DNA from: an uncultured SAR86 cluster bacterium
Lineage (GTDB): Bacteria > Pseudomonadota > Gammaproteobacteria > Magnimaribacterales > Magnimaribacteraceae
Assembly: GCA_902604855.1 (NCBI GenBank)
Contig: CACLAF010000002.1
Coordinates: 62,001 to 126,000 of the forward strand
DNA length: 64,000 nt
Direction of reading: 5' to 3'
The translations under genes and the position numbers were made by a program. The notes under the pieces are model-generated. The model was given only the letters and a program-made list of their open reading frames with translations, was not told where the DNA came from and did not search any database. How positions within the stretch are numbered: the first letter of the stretch is position 1; each line of letters begins with the position of its first letter. Shown here in pieces: positions 9,559 to 17,231 of this stretch.

Positions 9559-10461
9559 TTGAATAATTTAATCATAGGTGATGGAGGAATGGGCTCTGAA
9601 TTAAGATTCAGAGGAGTCGAAGTACCTTCTCATGTTGAATCAATCTGGTCTGCTTTAGCTCTTATTGATAATCCAGAAGTTATAAAACAAATACATTTGG
9701 ATTATATTGAAGCAGGAGCTGAGTATATTACTATTAATAATTATACAGTTACTCAACCTATCTTAGAACGTGTAGGAATGTCCGATCAACTTGAAGACTT
9801 AACGCTCCTCTCAATTTCTCTTGCAAAAGAAGCCATCAAAGAATCTGGTAAAAATATAATGATTGCAGCCTCCCTACCCCCTCTGGAGACAAGTTATCGG
9901 GCTGACCTTATTCAAGATACCTCAAAAATGTCTGATCAATATGGAGAACTGGCTGAAATTTTAGAAGGTCAAGTAGATATCATGCTATGCGAAACTATGG
10001 CAAATAGTGAAGAAGGTAGAGTTGCTCTCTCTTCTATTCAAAATTCTAAAGCTAAAAAATGGTTAAGTTGGACTTTACATGGCAATAGACTAAATACGCT
10101 ACCTAGTGGTGAAACAGTTATTGAAGCATTTGAAGCAGTCCCTGATTTAGCTTGCGATGCGTATTTAATTAATTGTTGTGGAGCTAATCTTGTCACTGAA
10201 TCATTAAAAGAATTGAATAAACTCACTGATAAACCTATAGGGGGATTTGCCAACTCAGAAATGATAGAAGCAATTCAAAATGATTCTTCTAGTATAAGTG
10301 CTGAAAATGACCATTGGTCTTCTGCATCTATTATTGATGAGAGAACTTACACTGACGAAGTTTCTAAATGGATTGATGAAGGTGCCACAATCCTAGCTGG
10401 TTGCTGCCGCACTAGACCATCTCATATAAAGGAGATGACAGAAAGATTAAAACAGAGGTAA
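9559..10461 (+). CDS. Homocysteine S-methyltransferase (MmuM/BHMT-like)
   Basis: This zinc-dependent methyltransferase makes methionine from homocysteine using a small methyl donor such as S-methylmethionine, betaine or a sulfonium. Family blocks include 'GDGGMGSELRFRG' near the N-terminus, 'NNYTVTQPILERVG' and 'CETMANSEEG'. The three zinc Cys lie in 'NCCGAN' (206/207) and 'GCCRTRPSHI' (282/283). At 300 aa it is closer in size to MmuM than to BHMT. It uses a TTG start with a GAGGAG Shine-Dalgarno about 6 bases upstream. It is the last gene of the run starting with the BCCT transporter. Confidence 0.88.
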   Translation: MNNLIIGDGGMGSELRFRGVEVPSHVESIWSALALIDNPEVIKQIHLDYIEAGAEYITINNYTVTQPILERVGMSDQLEDLTLLSISLAKEAIKESGKNIMIAASLPPLETSYRADLIQDTSKMSDQYGELAEILEGQVDIMLCETMANSEEGRVALSSIQNSKAKKWLSWTLHGNRLNTLPSGETVIEAFEAVPDLACDAYLINCCGANLVTESLKELNKLTDKPIGGFANSEMIEAIQNDSSSISAENDHWSSASIIDERTYTDEVSKWIDEGATILAGCCRTRPSHIKEMTERLKQR

Positions 10462-10465
10462 GGGA

Positions 10466-10786
10466 TTATTCCTGTTGTTCAACAGAATCTACTATTGCTT
10501 GTAACTCACCTGCTTCATGCAATTCAGAAATAATATCGCAGCCTCCAATTAACTCTCCATTCACAAATAGTTGAGGAAATGTTGGCCAATTTGAGAATTG
10601 AGGTAAATTGGCTCGTATCTCTGGATTTGAAAGAATATCCACAAATGAAAAAGGTTTTCCGCATGCAATTAAAATTTGTGAAGCTTTTGAAGAAAATCCA
10701 CATTGAGGAGCTTCTGGTGAACCTTTCATATACAAGAGTATCGGGTTCTCCTTAACTTGATTCTCTAGTTCTTCAATTATAGTCAT
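10466..10786 (-). CDS. grxD: Monothiol glutaredoxin Grx4
   Basis: This 106-aa monothiol glutaredoxin binds and delivers [2Fe-2S] clusters in the cytoplasm, usually with BolA. The CGFS active site lies in 'EAPQCGFSSKAS', and the glutathione-contacting 'NWPTFPQLFVNGELIGGCDI' is intact. The length is normal. It lies 14 bp downstream of pdxJ in the same direction, so it probably ends that leftward operon. Its 3' end converges on the methyltransferase gene with a 4-bp gap. Confidence 0.95.
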   Translation of the reverse strand: MTIIEELENQVKENPILLYMKGSPEAPQCGFSSKASQILIACGKPFSFVDILSNPEIRANLPQFSNWPTFPQLFVNGELIGGCDIISELHEAGELQAIVDSVEQQE

Positions 10787-10800
10787 TTATCTATCTTACC

Positions 10801-11535
10801 TCATTTACATACATCAAGGAATTGCTTAGTTACAACTTCTAGTCCACTAATAAGAGCATCTGAAATCAATGCATGGCCTATCGATACCTCATCAACAGGT
10901 ACTTTGGATAAAAATAATTCTAAATTGTTTAGATCTAGATCATGACCTGCATTAACGCCTAACCCAATATCTTTGGCATGATTAAAGGCCTTTTCATATT
11001 GAGAGACTACCTCGAGAGTTGGATTAACAGCATATGGACCTGTATAAAGCTCAATCCTATCTGCTCCAGCTAATTTTATCTGATCTATGTGTAATTTATC
11101 TGGGTCAACAAAGAAACTTATTCTGGTTTTAGTGGTTTTAAGTGTATCAACTATTTCTTTGATACTTTCAAGATCATCATCTTTAATCTGCCATCCATGA
11201 TCAGAAGTGATCTGTTCAGGAGAATCTGGAACTAATGTGCATTGATCAGGTTCAATTTCTTTGACTAAATTTACAAAACCAGGATAAATCTCTGTGAGCT
11301 CTGAATATGGATTTCCCTCAATATTAAATTCAACATTTGATTCTATGCAGAGTGAAGAAATATCATATACGTCATCTGGTGTTATATGTCTCAAGTCAGG
11401 TCTCGGATGAACAGTTAGCCCTTGAATTCCACAATCAATTAAGATTTTTGATAATTCAATGATATCAGGCCTGCCTTCGCCTCTAGCATTTCTTAACCAT
11501 GCAATTTTATTTACATTAACACTTAAATTTGTCAT
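10801..11535 (-). CDS. pdxJ: Pyridoxine 5'-phosphate synthase
   Basis: It catalyses the last ring-closing step of DXP-dependent vitamin B6 synthesis from deoxyxylulose 5-phosphate and 1-deoxy-3-amino-acetone phosphate. Diagnostic segments are 'LSVNVNKIAWLRNARGEGRP' at the N-terminus, 'GLTVHPRPDLRHI', 'CTLVPDSPEQITSDHGW' and 'GVNAGHDLDLNNL'. The 244-aa length is standard. The start overlaps the stop of the upstream reductase gene (ATGA), indicating translational coupling. Confidence 0.96.
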   Translation of the reverse strand: MTNLSVNVNKIAWLRNARGEGRPDIIELSKILIDCGIQGLTVHPRPDLRHITPDDVYDISSLCIESNVEFNIEGNPYSELTEIYPGFVNLVKEIEPDQCTLVPDSPEQITSDHGWQIKDDDLESIKEIVDTLKTTKTRISFFVDPDKLHIDQIKLAGADRIELYTGPYAVNPTLEVVSQYEKAFNHAKDIGLGVNAGHDLDLNNLELFLSKVPVDEVSIGHALISDALISGLEVVTKQFLDVCK

Positions 11536-12569
11536 CTTTGATGTTCTATTATTACTTTGCCGCTTACATGCCCAGTTGCTGCTTTTCTATGAGCTTGTCC
11601 TATATCCTCTATTTTAAAAACTGAATCTATAATGGGCTTTATTGTCCCATTCTGAACTAAATCTGTCAGTTGCTTTAGACCAGATAAGCTTGGTCTGTAT
11701 ATAGACCAATGAATATTAATTGGACGAAATTTTCTTTTCTGCATTTGTCTTATATACAAAGCATGAGGAGCACCTAGAAGAATGCCTTTCGTATCCATAG
11801 TACTTACCAATGGATGGGTTAGTGTTATGTAATGTGAGTCCTCAGTTTTCTTTAAGATAGAACAGCATTTTTCTATTGCATGATCTGATACATGATCTCC
11901 CAGAAGATCATAGGCAATATCATAATCAACCAATACCTCTTCAAAATTTGAGATGTTGTAATCTATTACATGATCAGCACCTAAAGATTTAACCAATTCC
12001 ATATTTTTTTCACTACAGGTTGTAGCTATCTCACAACCCATACTTTTGAATAACTGTATGGAAAAACATCCCACACCCCCTGCACCACCTTGTATGAAGA
12101 CTTTTTTTCCATTTAAATCCTGAGGTCGAAGACCTGCCCATCTAATGATTGCCGACCAAGTAGTTTGTGCCACATAAGGCAAAGATGCAGCTTGCAAGTG
12201 ATCTAACCGACTTGGTTTATGAGTTATTTCGTCTACATCAATACACACAAATTCTGCATGAGTGCCAGAGTTTGCATTGGAGCTGCAGCCCCAGACCTCA
12301 TCCCCTGTTTTAAATTTATTAATATTGGTTCCAATTTCGGCAACCGTACCTGAAAAATCACATCCTATTATCCAGGGAAAGATATTTTTTCTTTGCCTCT
12401 CAAATATCGACTTCCCATAACCTTCTCTCTTCATTAGATCTAGGGGATTAACAGAAGACGCAGAAACTTTAACTAAGATCTGGTTCGGTTTTGGTTCAGG
12501 CACTGTTAAGCCATCTTCTAACTTTAACTTAGTTTCATCTCCATATTCTCGTAAAGTTATTCCGTACAT
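11532..12569 (-). CDS. Zinc-independent MDR-family NAD(P)H oxidoreductase
   Basis: This is a medium-chain dehydrogenase/reductase of the quinone-oxidoreductase or RTN4IP1-like branch, 345 aa. It has the N-terminal GroES-like domain ('ASSVNPLDLMKREG', 'IIGCDFSGTVAEIG') and a Rossmann nucleotide site 'VFIQGGAGGVGCFSIQLFKS' near residues 155-174. The catalytic-zinc ligands of alcohol dehydrogenases are not evident. It probably reduces an enone or quinone; the substrate is unknown. It lies between pdxJ (4-bp overlap) and the TauE-like permease, which starts a leftward operon. Confidence 0.82.
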   Translation of the reverse strand: MYGITLREYGDETKLKLEDGLTVPEPKPNQILVKVSASSVNPLDLMKREGYGKSIFERQRKNIFPWIIGCDFSGTVAEIGTNINKFKTGDEVWGCSSNANSGTHAEFVCIDVDEITHKPSRLDHLQAASLPYVAQTTWSAIIRWAGLRPQDLNGKKVFIQGGAGGVGCFSIQLFKSMGCEIATTCSEKNMELVKSLGADHVIDYNISNFEEVLVDYDIAYDLLGDHVSDHAIEKCCSILKKTEDSHYITLTHPLVSTMDTKGILLGAPHALYIRQMQKRKFRPINIHWSIYRPSLSGLKQLTDLVQNGTIKPIIDSVFKIEDIGQAHRKAATGHVSGKVIIEHQR

Positions 12570-13313
12570 TTATATTCCATCACTCAACAATTTTAAGCCT
12601 ATTATCAATAAACAAAAATAAGTAATTCCATAAAATTTATCTCCATCCAGTTTATGCGTTAATTTGAAGCCTACATAAAAACCTAAAGGGGCAAATGGTA
12701 ATAAAAATAATGCAGTCGTTATATTTTCAACCCTCAATTGGTCTAACAAATAGTATGGGTAAAGTTTGATCAAATTGACTAAGCCAAAAAAAATAGCTGC
12801 CGTGCCTACATAAACTCTATGATCTAGTTTCTGAGGAAGCATATAGATGTTAAATGGCAATCCTCCAGCGTGAATACCAAAGCTTGTAAATCCAGAAATT
12901 GTTCCCCAAATAGATCCTTTAGTGACTGAAACATTAGCCATTTCTGAATCTTTAGAAAAAAAGAAATAATTAAGCGAAAAGATAATCGCGAGAAGACCAA
13001 GAAATATTCTTATATTATCTTCAGATAATAAACTAAACCATAAGTAACCAAAGACTATCCCTACAGTAGCTGCCGGTAATAAAATAATTAAGTTTCTTAA
13101 ATGGAAACTTCTACGATAACTATAGATACTGATCATGTCTTGGACACATAATATTGGAAGCAATATTGCTGCAGCTTGAAGAGGTGAAATAACTAGTGAC
13201 ATTAATGGAACTCCTAAAATAGCCAATGGACCAGCAAAACCACCTTTTGCGATTCCATACAAAAGCACAGCAGGTATGGAAACTGCATAAAATACAGGAT
13301 CGTAAATCAACAC
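12570..13313 (-). CDS. TauE/SafE-family membrane permease
   Basis: This is an inner-membrane protein of 247 aa with about seven or eight hydrophobic helices. It has the family N-terminal signature 'LLYGIAKGGFAGPLAILGVP' and the mid-protein repeat 'GTISGFTSFGIHAGGLPFNI'. TauE/SafE proteins are proposed exporters of sulfite or other organosulfur anions. The stop abuts the start of the MDR gene, so the two are co-transcribed. The substrate cannot be read from sequence. Confidence 0.85.
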   Translation of the reverse strand: MLIYDPVFYAVSIPAVLLYGIAKGGFAGPLAILGVPLMSLVISPLQAAAILLPILCVQDMISIYSYRRSFHLRNLIILLPAATVGIVFGYLWFSLLSEDNIRIFLGLLAIIFSLNYFFFSKDSEMANVSVTKGSIWGTISGFTSFGIHAGGLPFNIYMLPQKLDHRVYVGTAAIFFGLVNLIKLYPYYLLDQLRVENITTALFLLPFAPLGFYVGFKLTHKLDGDKFYGITYFCLLIIGLKLLSDGI

Positions 13314-13337
13314 TAGTTTAAATTTTGTGGAAGATCT

Positions 13338-14129
13338 TTAGGAGCTAGCTACAGCACCTCCATCACAAGTAATTGTTTCTCCTACTGTATATGCACCTGC
13401 TCTAGAACAGAGGAATATAGATAAACCTGCAATGTCTTCTGGGGTTCCAACTCTACCTCTTGGATTGGCATTTCCAACTTCAGACCAATTGATATCAAGA
13501 TCACCACCTCCACCAACACCTGTACTTAACATCCATGTTGGGAAAGGGCCGGGCGCAATAGCATTTACAATAATATTTTCTTTAACAAGAGATGCTGCTA
13601 AAACACGTGTTAAATGGTGCAATGCTGCTTTGGAGGGGCCATAAGAAAATGCATCAAAAGTTCCTGTTTTGATTCCATCTATACTTCCTATGTTAATTAC
13701 TCTTGAAGGATCTTCTGCACTGCCTGATTCTCTGAGCTTGGGTAGCAATTGTTGTGTTAAAAAGAAAACTCCTTTCACATTAGTATCCATGACTTTATCC
13801 CATCCTTTTTCAGAATATTCATCTATAGGTTCTCCCCATGAAGCACCTGCATTATTGACTAAAATATCTAAAGCCTCATCGGCGGGTAACATATCTCTGA
13901 GTGCATTTATCCCATCTAAATTTGATAAGTCTCCAGGAACGGAAATACATTCTCCGCCATATTCTTCTTGAAGTCTTTTAGCTGTAGCGTCACATACTTC
14001 GGCTTTTCTAGAACTTATATAAACTTTTGCTCCATTAGCTAAAAAACCTGCTGCAATCATTTCTCCTATTCCTCTTGAGCCACCAGTTACTAGAGCTACT
14101 TTGCCCTCTATAGAAAATAAATCTTTCAT
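13338..14129 (-). CDS. Short-chain dehydrogenase/reductase (RhlG-like)
   Basis: Classical SDR of 263 aa, with the cofactor loop 'ALVTGGSRGIGEM' at residues 12-24, 'NNAG' near 91, and catalytic 'YGPSKAALHH'. The 'VYISSRKAE' segment after beta-2 suggests NADPH preference. The family includes 3-ketoacyl reductases such as RhlG and alcohol dehydrogenases; the substrate is unknown. The ATG at 14129 has a strong SD (AAGGAGAAGT, minus strand). That SD sits inside the -35 region of the divergent hsp20 promoter. Confidence 0.88.
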   Translation of the reverse strand: MKDLFSIEGKVALVTGGSRGIGEMIAAGFLANGAKVYISSRKAEVCDATAKRLQEEYGGECISVPGDLSNLDGINALRDMLPADEALDILVNNAGASWGEPIDEYSEKGWDKVMDTNVKGVFFLTQQLLPKLRESGSAEDPSRVINIGSIDGIKTGTFDAFSYGPSKAALHHLTRVLAASLVKENIIVNAIAPGPFPTWMLSTGVGGGGDLDINWSEVGNANPRGRVGTPEDIAGLSIFLCSRAGAYTVGETITCDGGAVASS

Positions 14130-14133
14130 ACTT

Positions 14134-14166
14134 CTCCTTGATTAATTAAAAAAATACCCCATATAA
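14134..14166 (+). promoter_or_regulatory. Sigma-32 (RpoH) type heat-shock promoter for hsp20
   Basis: CTCCTTGATT (CTTG at 14137-14140) is followed after 13 bp by CCCCATATAA (14157-14166). This is close to the known RpoH consensus CTTGAAA-N13-CCCCATnTA in both elements and spacing. It faces the hsp20 gene 67 bp downstream. The -35 overlaps, on the opposite strand, the Shine-Dalgarno of the divergent SDR gene. Confidence 0.8.
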
Positions 14167-14171
14167 GTAGT

Positions 14172-14235
14172 GTAAGTGCCTTAGGGGCTTACGTAAATTA
14201 TTTAATAACTTGCTTAAAAAAGGAGAAAAAAAATG
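14172..14235 (+). promoter_or_regulatory. Candidate ROSE-like RNA thermometer in the hsp20 leader
   Basis: The leader contains a hairpin GTAAGTGCC/TTA/GGGGCTTAC (14172-14192, one G-G mismatch). Then CTTGCT (14209-14214) can pair with the SD AGGAG (14221-14225), leaving a bulged G. This is the U(U/C)GCU-to-AGGA arrangement known from ROSE elements of small heat-shock genes. ATTATTTA (14197-14204) is also complementary to TAAATAAT just inside the CDS (14237-14244), though AT-only pairing is cheap in this genome. Confidence 0.55.
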
Positions 14236-14682
14236 ATAAATAATACTTTTGACCTACTGTGGAGAGATATATCTCCATTTACTATAGGATTTGATAGAAC
14301 TTTCGATACATTATCGCTTCTAGCCAATTCTAAACAACAATCTTCAAATTACCCCCCATATAACATAAGGAAGGTAAGCGAAGATAAATACACCATTGAA
14401 CTTGCTCTAGCTGGTTTCGAAGAAAAAGAAATCGATATAGAAGCAGCCGGTGAAAATCTAACAATCAAAGGATCTAAAGCAAAAGATGCTTCAGAAGGCT
14501 TAGTTCATCAAGGTTTAGCTGCCAGAGATTTTACAAAAACATTTGTACTCTCTGATGACATGATCATCAAAGGCGCAGCTTTGAGTAATGGTATGCTCTA
14601 TATAGGAATTGAAAGAGTCATACCTGATGAAAAGAAACCAAGAAAAATTGATTTCACGTCTAAAAGTAAACTTTTAGGATAA
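14233..14682 (+). CDS. Small heat-shock protein, Hsp20/IbpA family
   Basis: This 149-aa ATP-independent holdase chaperone binds unfolding proteins in the cytoplasm. The alpha-crystallin domain spans about residues 38-130, with 'YTIELALAGFEEKEIDIEAA', 'LTIKG', and 'GLAARDFTKTFVL', as in IbpA/IbpB. An AGGAG SD lies 7 bases upstream of the ATG. It is monocistronic, with its own RpoH-like promoter and an intrinsic terminator directly after the stop. Confidence 0.94.
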   Translation: MINNTFDLLWRDISPFTIGFDRTFDTLSLLANSKQQSSNYPPYNIRKVSEDKYTIELALAGFEEKEIDIEAAGENLTIKGSKAKDASEGLVHQGLAARDFTKTFVLSDDMIIKGAALSNGMLYIGIERVIPDEKKPRKIDFTSKSKLLG

Positions 14683-14687
14683 TGAAG

Positions 14688-14716
14688 AAAAGGAGGGTTT
14701 TACCCTCCTTTTTTTT
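14688..14716 (+). terminator. Rho-independent terminator after hsp20
   Basis: AAAAGGAGGG, loop TTTTA, then CCCTCCTTTT followed by more T, giving a run of eight T in all. The ten-bp stem starts six bases after the hsp20 stop. It is the clearest intrinsic terminator in the window. Confidence 0.95.
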
Positions 14717-14766
14717 ATGTGGTAAATTTTAATAAGTCATTTATAAAAACATTATACTTATCCATC

Positions 14767-15105
14767 ATGAGTCTGACTTCCATCGTTGATCAATTAAAAC
14801 AATTGTCTGTCGATACAAGAGTGCACTTTGTTATTCAGAGTCTTAATGGTTTTGAAGTTAATGAACAACAACTTAAACAGGATTCACTGGAAATTTGTAA
14901 TATCCTTAAAAAGGATCTTAAATTTCTTAAAGATAAAAGTATCTTAAAAAATGACTATATCGTTCTATTGACCATTCCTGAAATTCTTACCTCCGAAGAA
15001 ATGTCTTTTCAATATGTTGAGTTATTCGGTCTAGATCACAAATTTAAAATATTCGAAACTTGCGAACACAAGAACAACATAATCAATCTTTTTAAGATTG
15101 AGTAG
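14767..15105 (+). CDS. Hypothetical protein, about 112 aa
   Basis: I do not recognise this protein. The track's start at 14719 is a GTG right behind the terminator. I prefer the ATG at 14767, preceded by a -10-like TATACT (14754-14759) that would make the mRNA nearly leaderless. The protein is acidic/lysine-rich and has no membrane segment, signal or Cys cluster beyond C-terminal 'ETCEH'. It reads like a small alpha/beta soluble protein. Its tail overlaps the convergent methyltransferase-like gene by 14 bp. Confidence 0.55.
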   Translation: MSLTSIVDQLKQLSVDTRVHFVIQSLNGFEVNEQQLKQDSLEICNILKKDLKFLKDKSILKNDYIVLLTIPEILTSEEMSFQYVELFGLDHKFKIFETCEHKNNIINLFKIE

Positions 15106-15883
15106 GCTTCTTAAGTAAGAGTGTCATACGGTCACTCTCCCCTATTTCAGTATATTTGTCTCTATCTTGATCTTTTAATCTATAGTTAGGGGGAAGAGTC
15201 CAAACACCCTTAGGATGATTGGCTGTGTCTTTTGGATTTGCGTTAACTTCCGATGTTGCAACTAGCTCAAAACCATGTTTTTTTGCTATTTCTAAAGCAT
15301 GTTCTTCAGTCACATAGCCGCTCTTTTTCATCATCTCCATTGATGTTCCTGGTTTAGCCCTGTGTTCAACAATACCAAAAATTCCACCTGGCTTCAAAGC
15401 TTTGAAAGTGTTTTCAAAAATACTGTCCATATTCGGTCCTAGCCAATTATGTAAGTTCCTGAATGTGAGTACAGCATCTACAGAATTAGCATCGGCCATT
15501 GAAGAATTTAAATCTACAATCTCTACTCTGCCGTACATTGGATTTTCGGACATTTTCTTTTCAAAATTTGCTCTACCTCTTCTGAAATATGCAACTTCTG
15601 AATCTTTACTCCAATGAGCGGCAATCAAAGTTCCAGGATAATGAATATAATTAGCTAATATTTCCGTATACCATCCTCCGCCAGGCGATAATTCAATAAC
15701 AACCATGTCTGATTCGATACCAAAGAAAGATAGAGTCTCAACTGGATTTCTAGAAGAGTCTCTCAGCATATTTTTTGGCGTTCGATCATCACTCGCTACA
15801 GCACCTTTTAAATCGTGAGCAGATAAAGGAGCAAGAGATAAAGTTAAAAGAAGAAGTAAGAAGATTTTATTGATGTATTTCAT
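15092..15883 (-). CDS. Exported methyltransferase-fold protein (COG4798-like)
   Basis: This is a class I SAM-methyltransferase fold with a signal peptide. Motif I appears as 'VVIELSPGGGWYTEILA', and the middle acidic/post-I region as 'DAVLTFRNLHNWLGP'. A 'LKPGGIFGIVEHR' segment follows. I chose the ATG at about 15883 rather than the track TTG at 15940: the protein then starts MKYINKIFLLLLLTLSLAPLSA, a clear signal peptide, and no longer overlaps the upstream gene by 41 bp. Related exported proteins are known, but SAM is not expected in the periplasm, so its activity there is unexplained. It is downstream of the VWA/MoxR pair. Confidence 0.82.
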   Translation of the reverse strand: MKYINKIFLLLLLTLSLAPLSAHDLKGAVASDDRTPKNMLRDSSRNPVETLSFFGIESDMVVIELSPGGGWYTEILANYIHYPGTLIAAHWSKDSEVAYFRRGRANFEKKMSENPMYGRVEIVDLNSSMADANSVDAVLTFRNLHNWLGPNMDSIFENTFKALKPGGIFGIVEHRAKPGTSMEMMKKSGYVTEEHALEIAKKHGFELVATSEVNANPKDTANHPKGVWTLPPNYRLKDQDRDKYTEIGESDRMTLLLKKPTQS

Positions 15884-15899
15884 AAAAAAAATAATATAA

Positions 15900-17231
15900 C
15901 TAAATAGCAGTTTTGAGAAGGGTTGATACGACTCTTTCAAGTTGGTCTATGTTCCCGCATTGGAAGACTTTTGTGCAGTATGCAGAGTATTTTGTCATTA
16001 CAGAGTCTCCAGTATCCCATCTATATTTTCCTTCTGGATTTAACCAAAATACCTGTTTTGATCTTTCTTTGATGGTTTTCATCAGATGAGCCTTTTCAGG
16101 ACCAAAATTATTTCTGGCATCACCAAGTATGACAACTGTAGTTTTGTTATCAATTTCATCCAGACACAAACTCACAAAATCAGTTAAAGCTTGTCCATAA
16201 TCGGTAGAGCCTCCGCCATGCTTTTGCAATGCTTTTTCGATTGCCTCATCTAGTTTTGCGTCTTTAAAGTCGTTAGTGACTTCTCCAAGATTAGAAGAGA
16301 AAACAAAGCCTCTTAACTTTGATACGACTTCTGTAAGGCTAAAAAGAAACATCAACATGAATCTTGCATAAGCACCTACAGAACCGCTCACATCGCAAAT
16401 TACGTATATTTTAGGTCTATCAACTTTCTTATATGCCCAGCTCAGATTGAACAAAATACCTTGATTAACCCAGTTATCCCTAATTGTCTTTCTGATATCC
16501 AACTTACCTTTTTTAAAGTTTTTCTTTCTTCGAGAATGAAGATTAGCTAATTTTTTTGCCATCTTTCTTACTAGCGAATGAACTTCATTTAAATAAGATC
16601 TGTCTATTTGAGCCATATTCATGGATTTAAATATTTGCTCTCTTAGCTGTTCCCCTGATACATCTCCATGAAGAAGAAATTGTTGTTGAACATAATCAGA
16701 TACTCTTTCTCGTAAATTTGTAAGTTGATTTCTGAGTTCTTGCTCAAGATCTGAAGGTAATTCATCTTCTCTAGACGAACCTAATTGCATCAATTCATCT
16801 TCTAGCTTCCCTACTCCCATTTTTTCTAAGATGCGTCTAGTAAAAACTGATCTTTGAGTGAAGTATCTAATCTCTCTTATTTCGGCCTCTTCAGCAGCAT
16901 CGGCGATTGATAACATCAATTCTCCTTGAGATCCCTCTAAGAGTTTTTTTGCTAAATCTGAATCTACATCTTTTATATCGGATAGTTGATCCATATCAAC
17001 AGAGTCTTGTTGTTTTATTTCATCGGAAAAGAAATCATCGAAACAAGCATTGAACTTATCTTTTTCGTCCGGTGTTTTAGATAGAACTATTGATAATGTT
17101 CTTTTTAGTAACTCTTTGTCTTCGTAACCCACAGAATCAATTACTGATACAGCATCTATGGTCTCAGCCGGAGATACTCTGACATTAGAGTTTCTAAGTG
17201 CTTTTACAAAATCAGTTAAGACTTTTTCCAT
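15900..17231 (-). CDS. VWA-domain protein, CoxE-like partner of a MoxR ATPase
   Basis: This 443-aa protein has a C-terminal von Willebrand A domain with an intact MIDAS: 'CDVSGSVG', 'GGGSTDYG' and 'LGDARNNFG'. The N-terminal half is helical and charged. CoxE-type proteins work with MoxR/CoxD AAA+ ATPases to insert metals or remodel protein complexes. The start lies inside the MoxR 3' end (20-bp overlap), which fixes the pair as a unit. No CO dehydrogenase or methanol dehydrogenase genes lie nearby, so the client is unknown. Confidence 0.87.
   Translation of the reverse strand: MEKVLTDFVKALRNSNVRVSPAETIDAVSVIDSVGYEDKELLKRTLSIVLSKTPDEKDKFNACFDDFFSDEIKQQDSVDMDQLSDIKDVDSDLAKKLLEGSQGELMLSIADAAEEAEIREIRYFTQRSVFTRRILEKMGVGKLEDELMQLGSSREDELPSDLEQELRNQLTNLRERVSDYVQQQFLLHGDVSGEQLREQIFKSMNMAQIDRSYLNEVHSLVRKMAKKLANLHSRRKKNFKKGKLDIRKTIRDNWVNQGILFNLSWAYKKVDRPKIYVICDVSGSVGAYARFMLMFLFSLTEVVSKLRGFVFSSNLGEVTNDFKDAKLDEAIEKALQKHGGGSTDYGQALTDFVSLCLDEIDNKTTVVILGDARNNFGPEKAHLMKTIKERSKQVFWLNPEGKYRWDTGDSVMTKYSAYCTKVFQCGNIDQLERVVSTLLKTAI

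Noticed and set aside
13432-13971. Track ORFs on the plus strand opposite the SDR gene (70 and 100 aa)
   Set aside because: They are shadows of a clear SDR coding sequence, with no SD and no recognisable domain.
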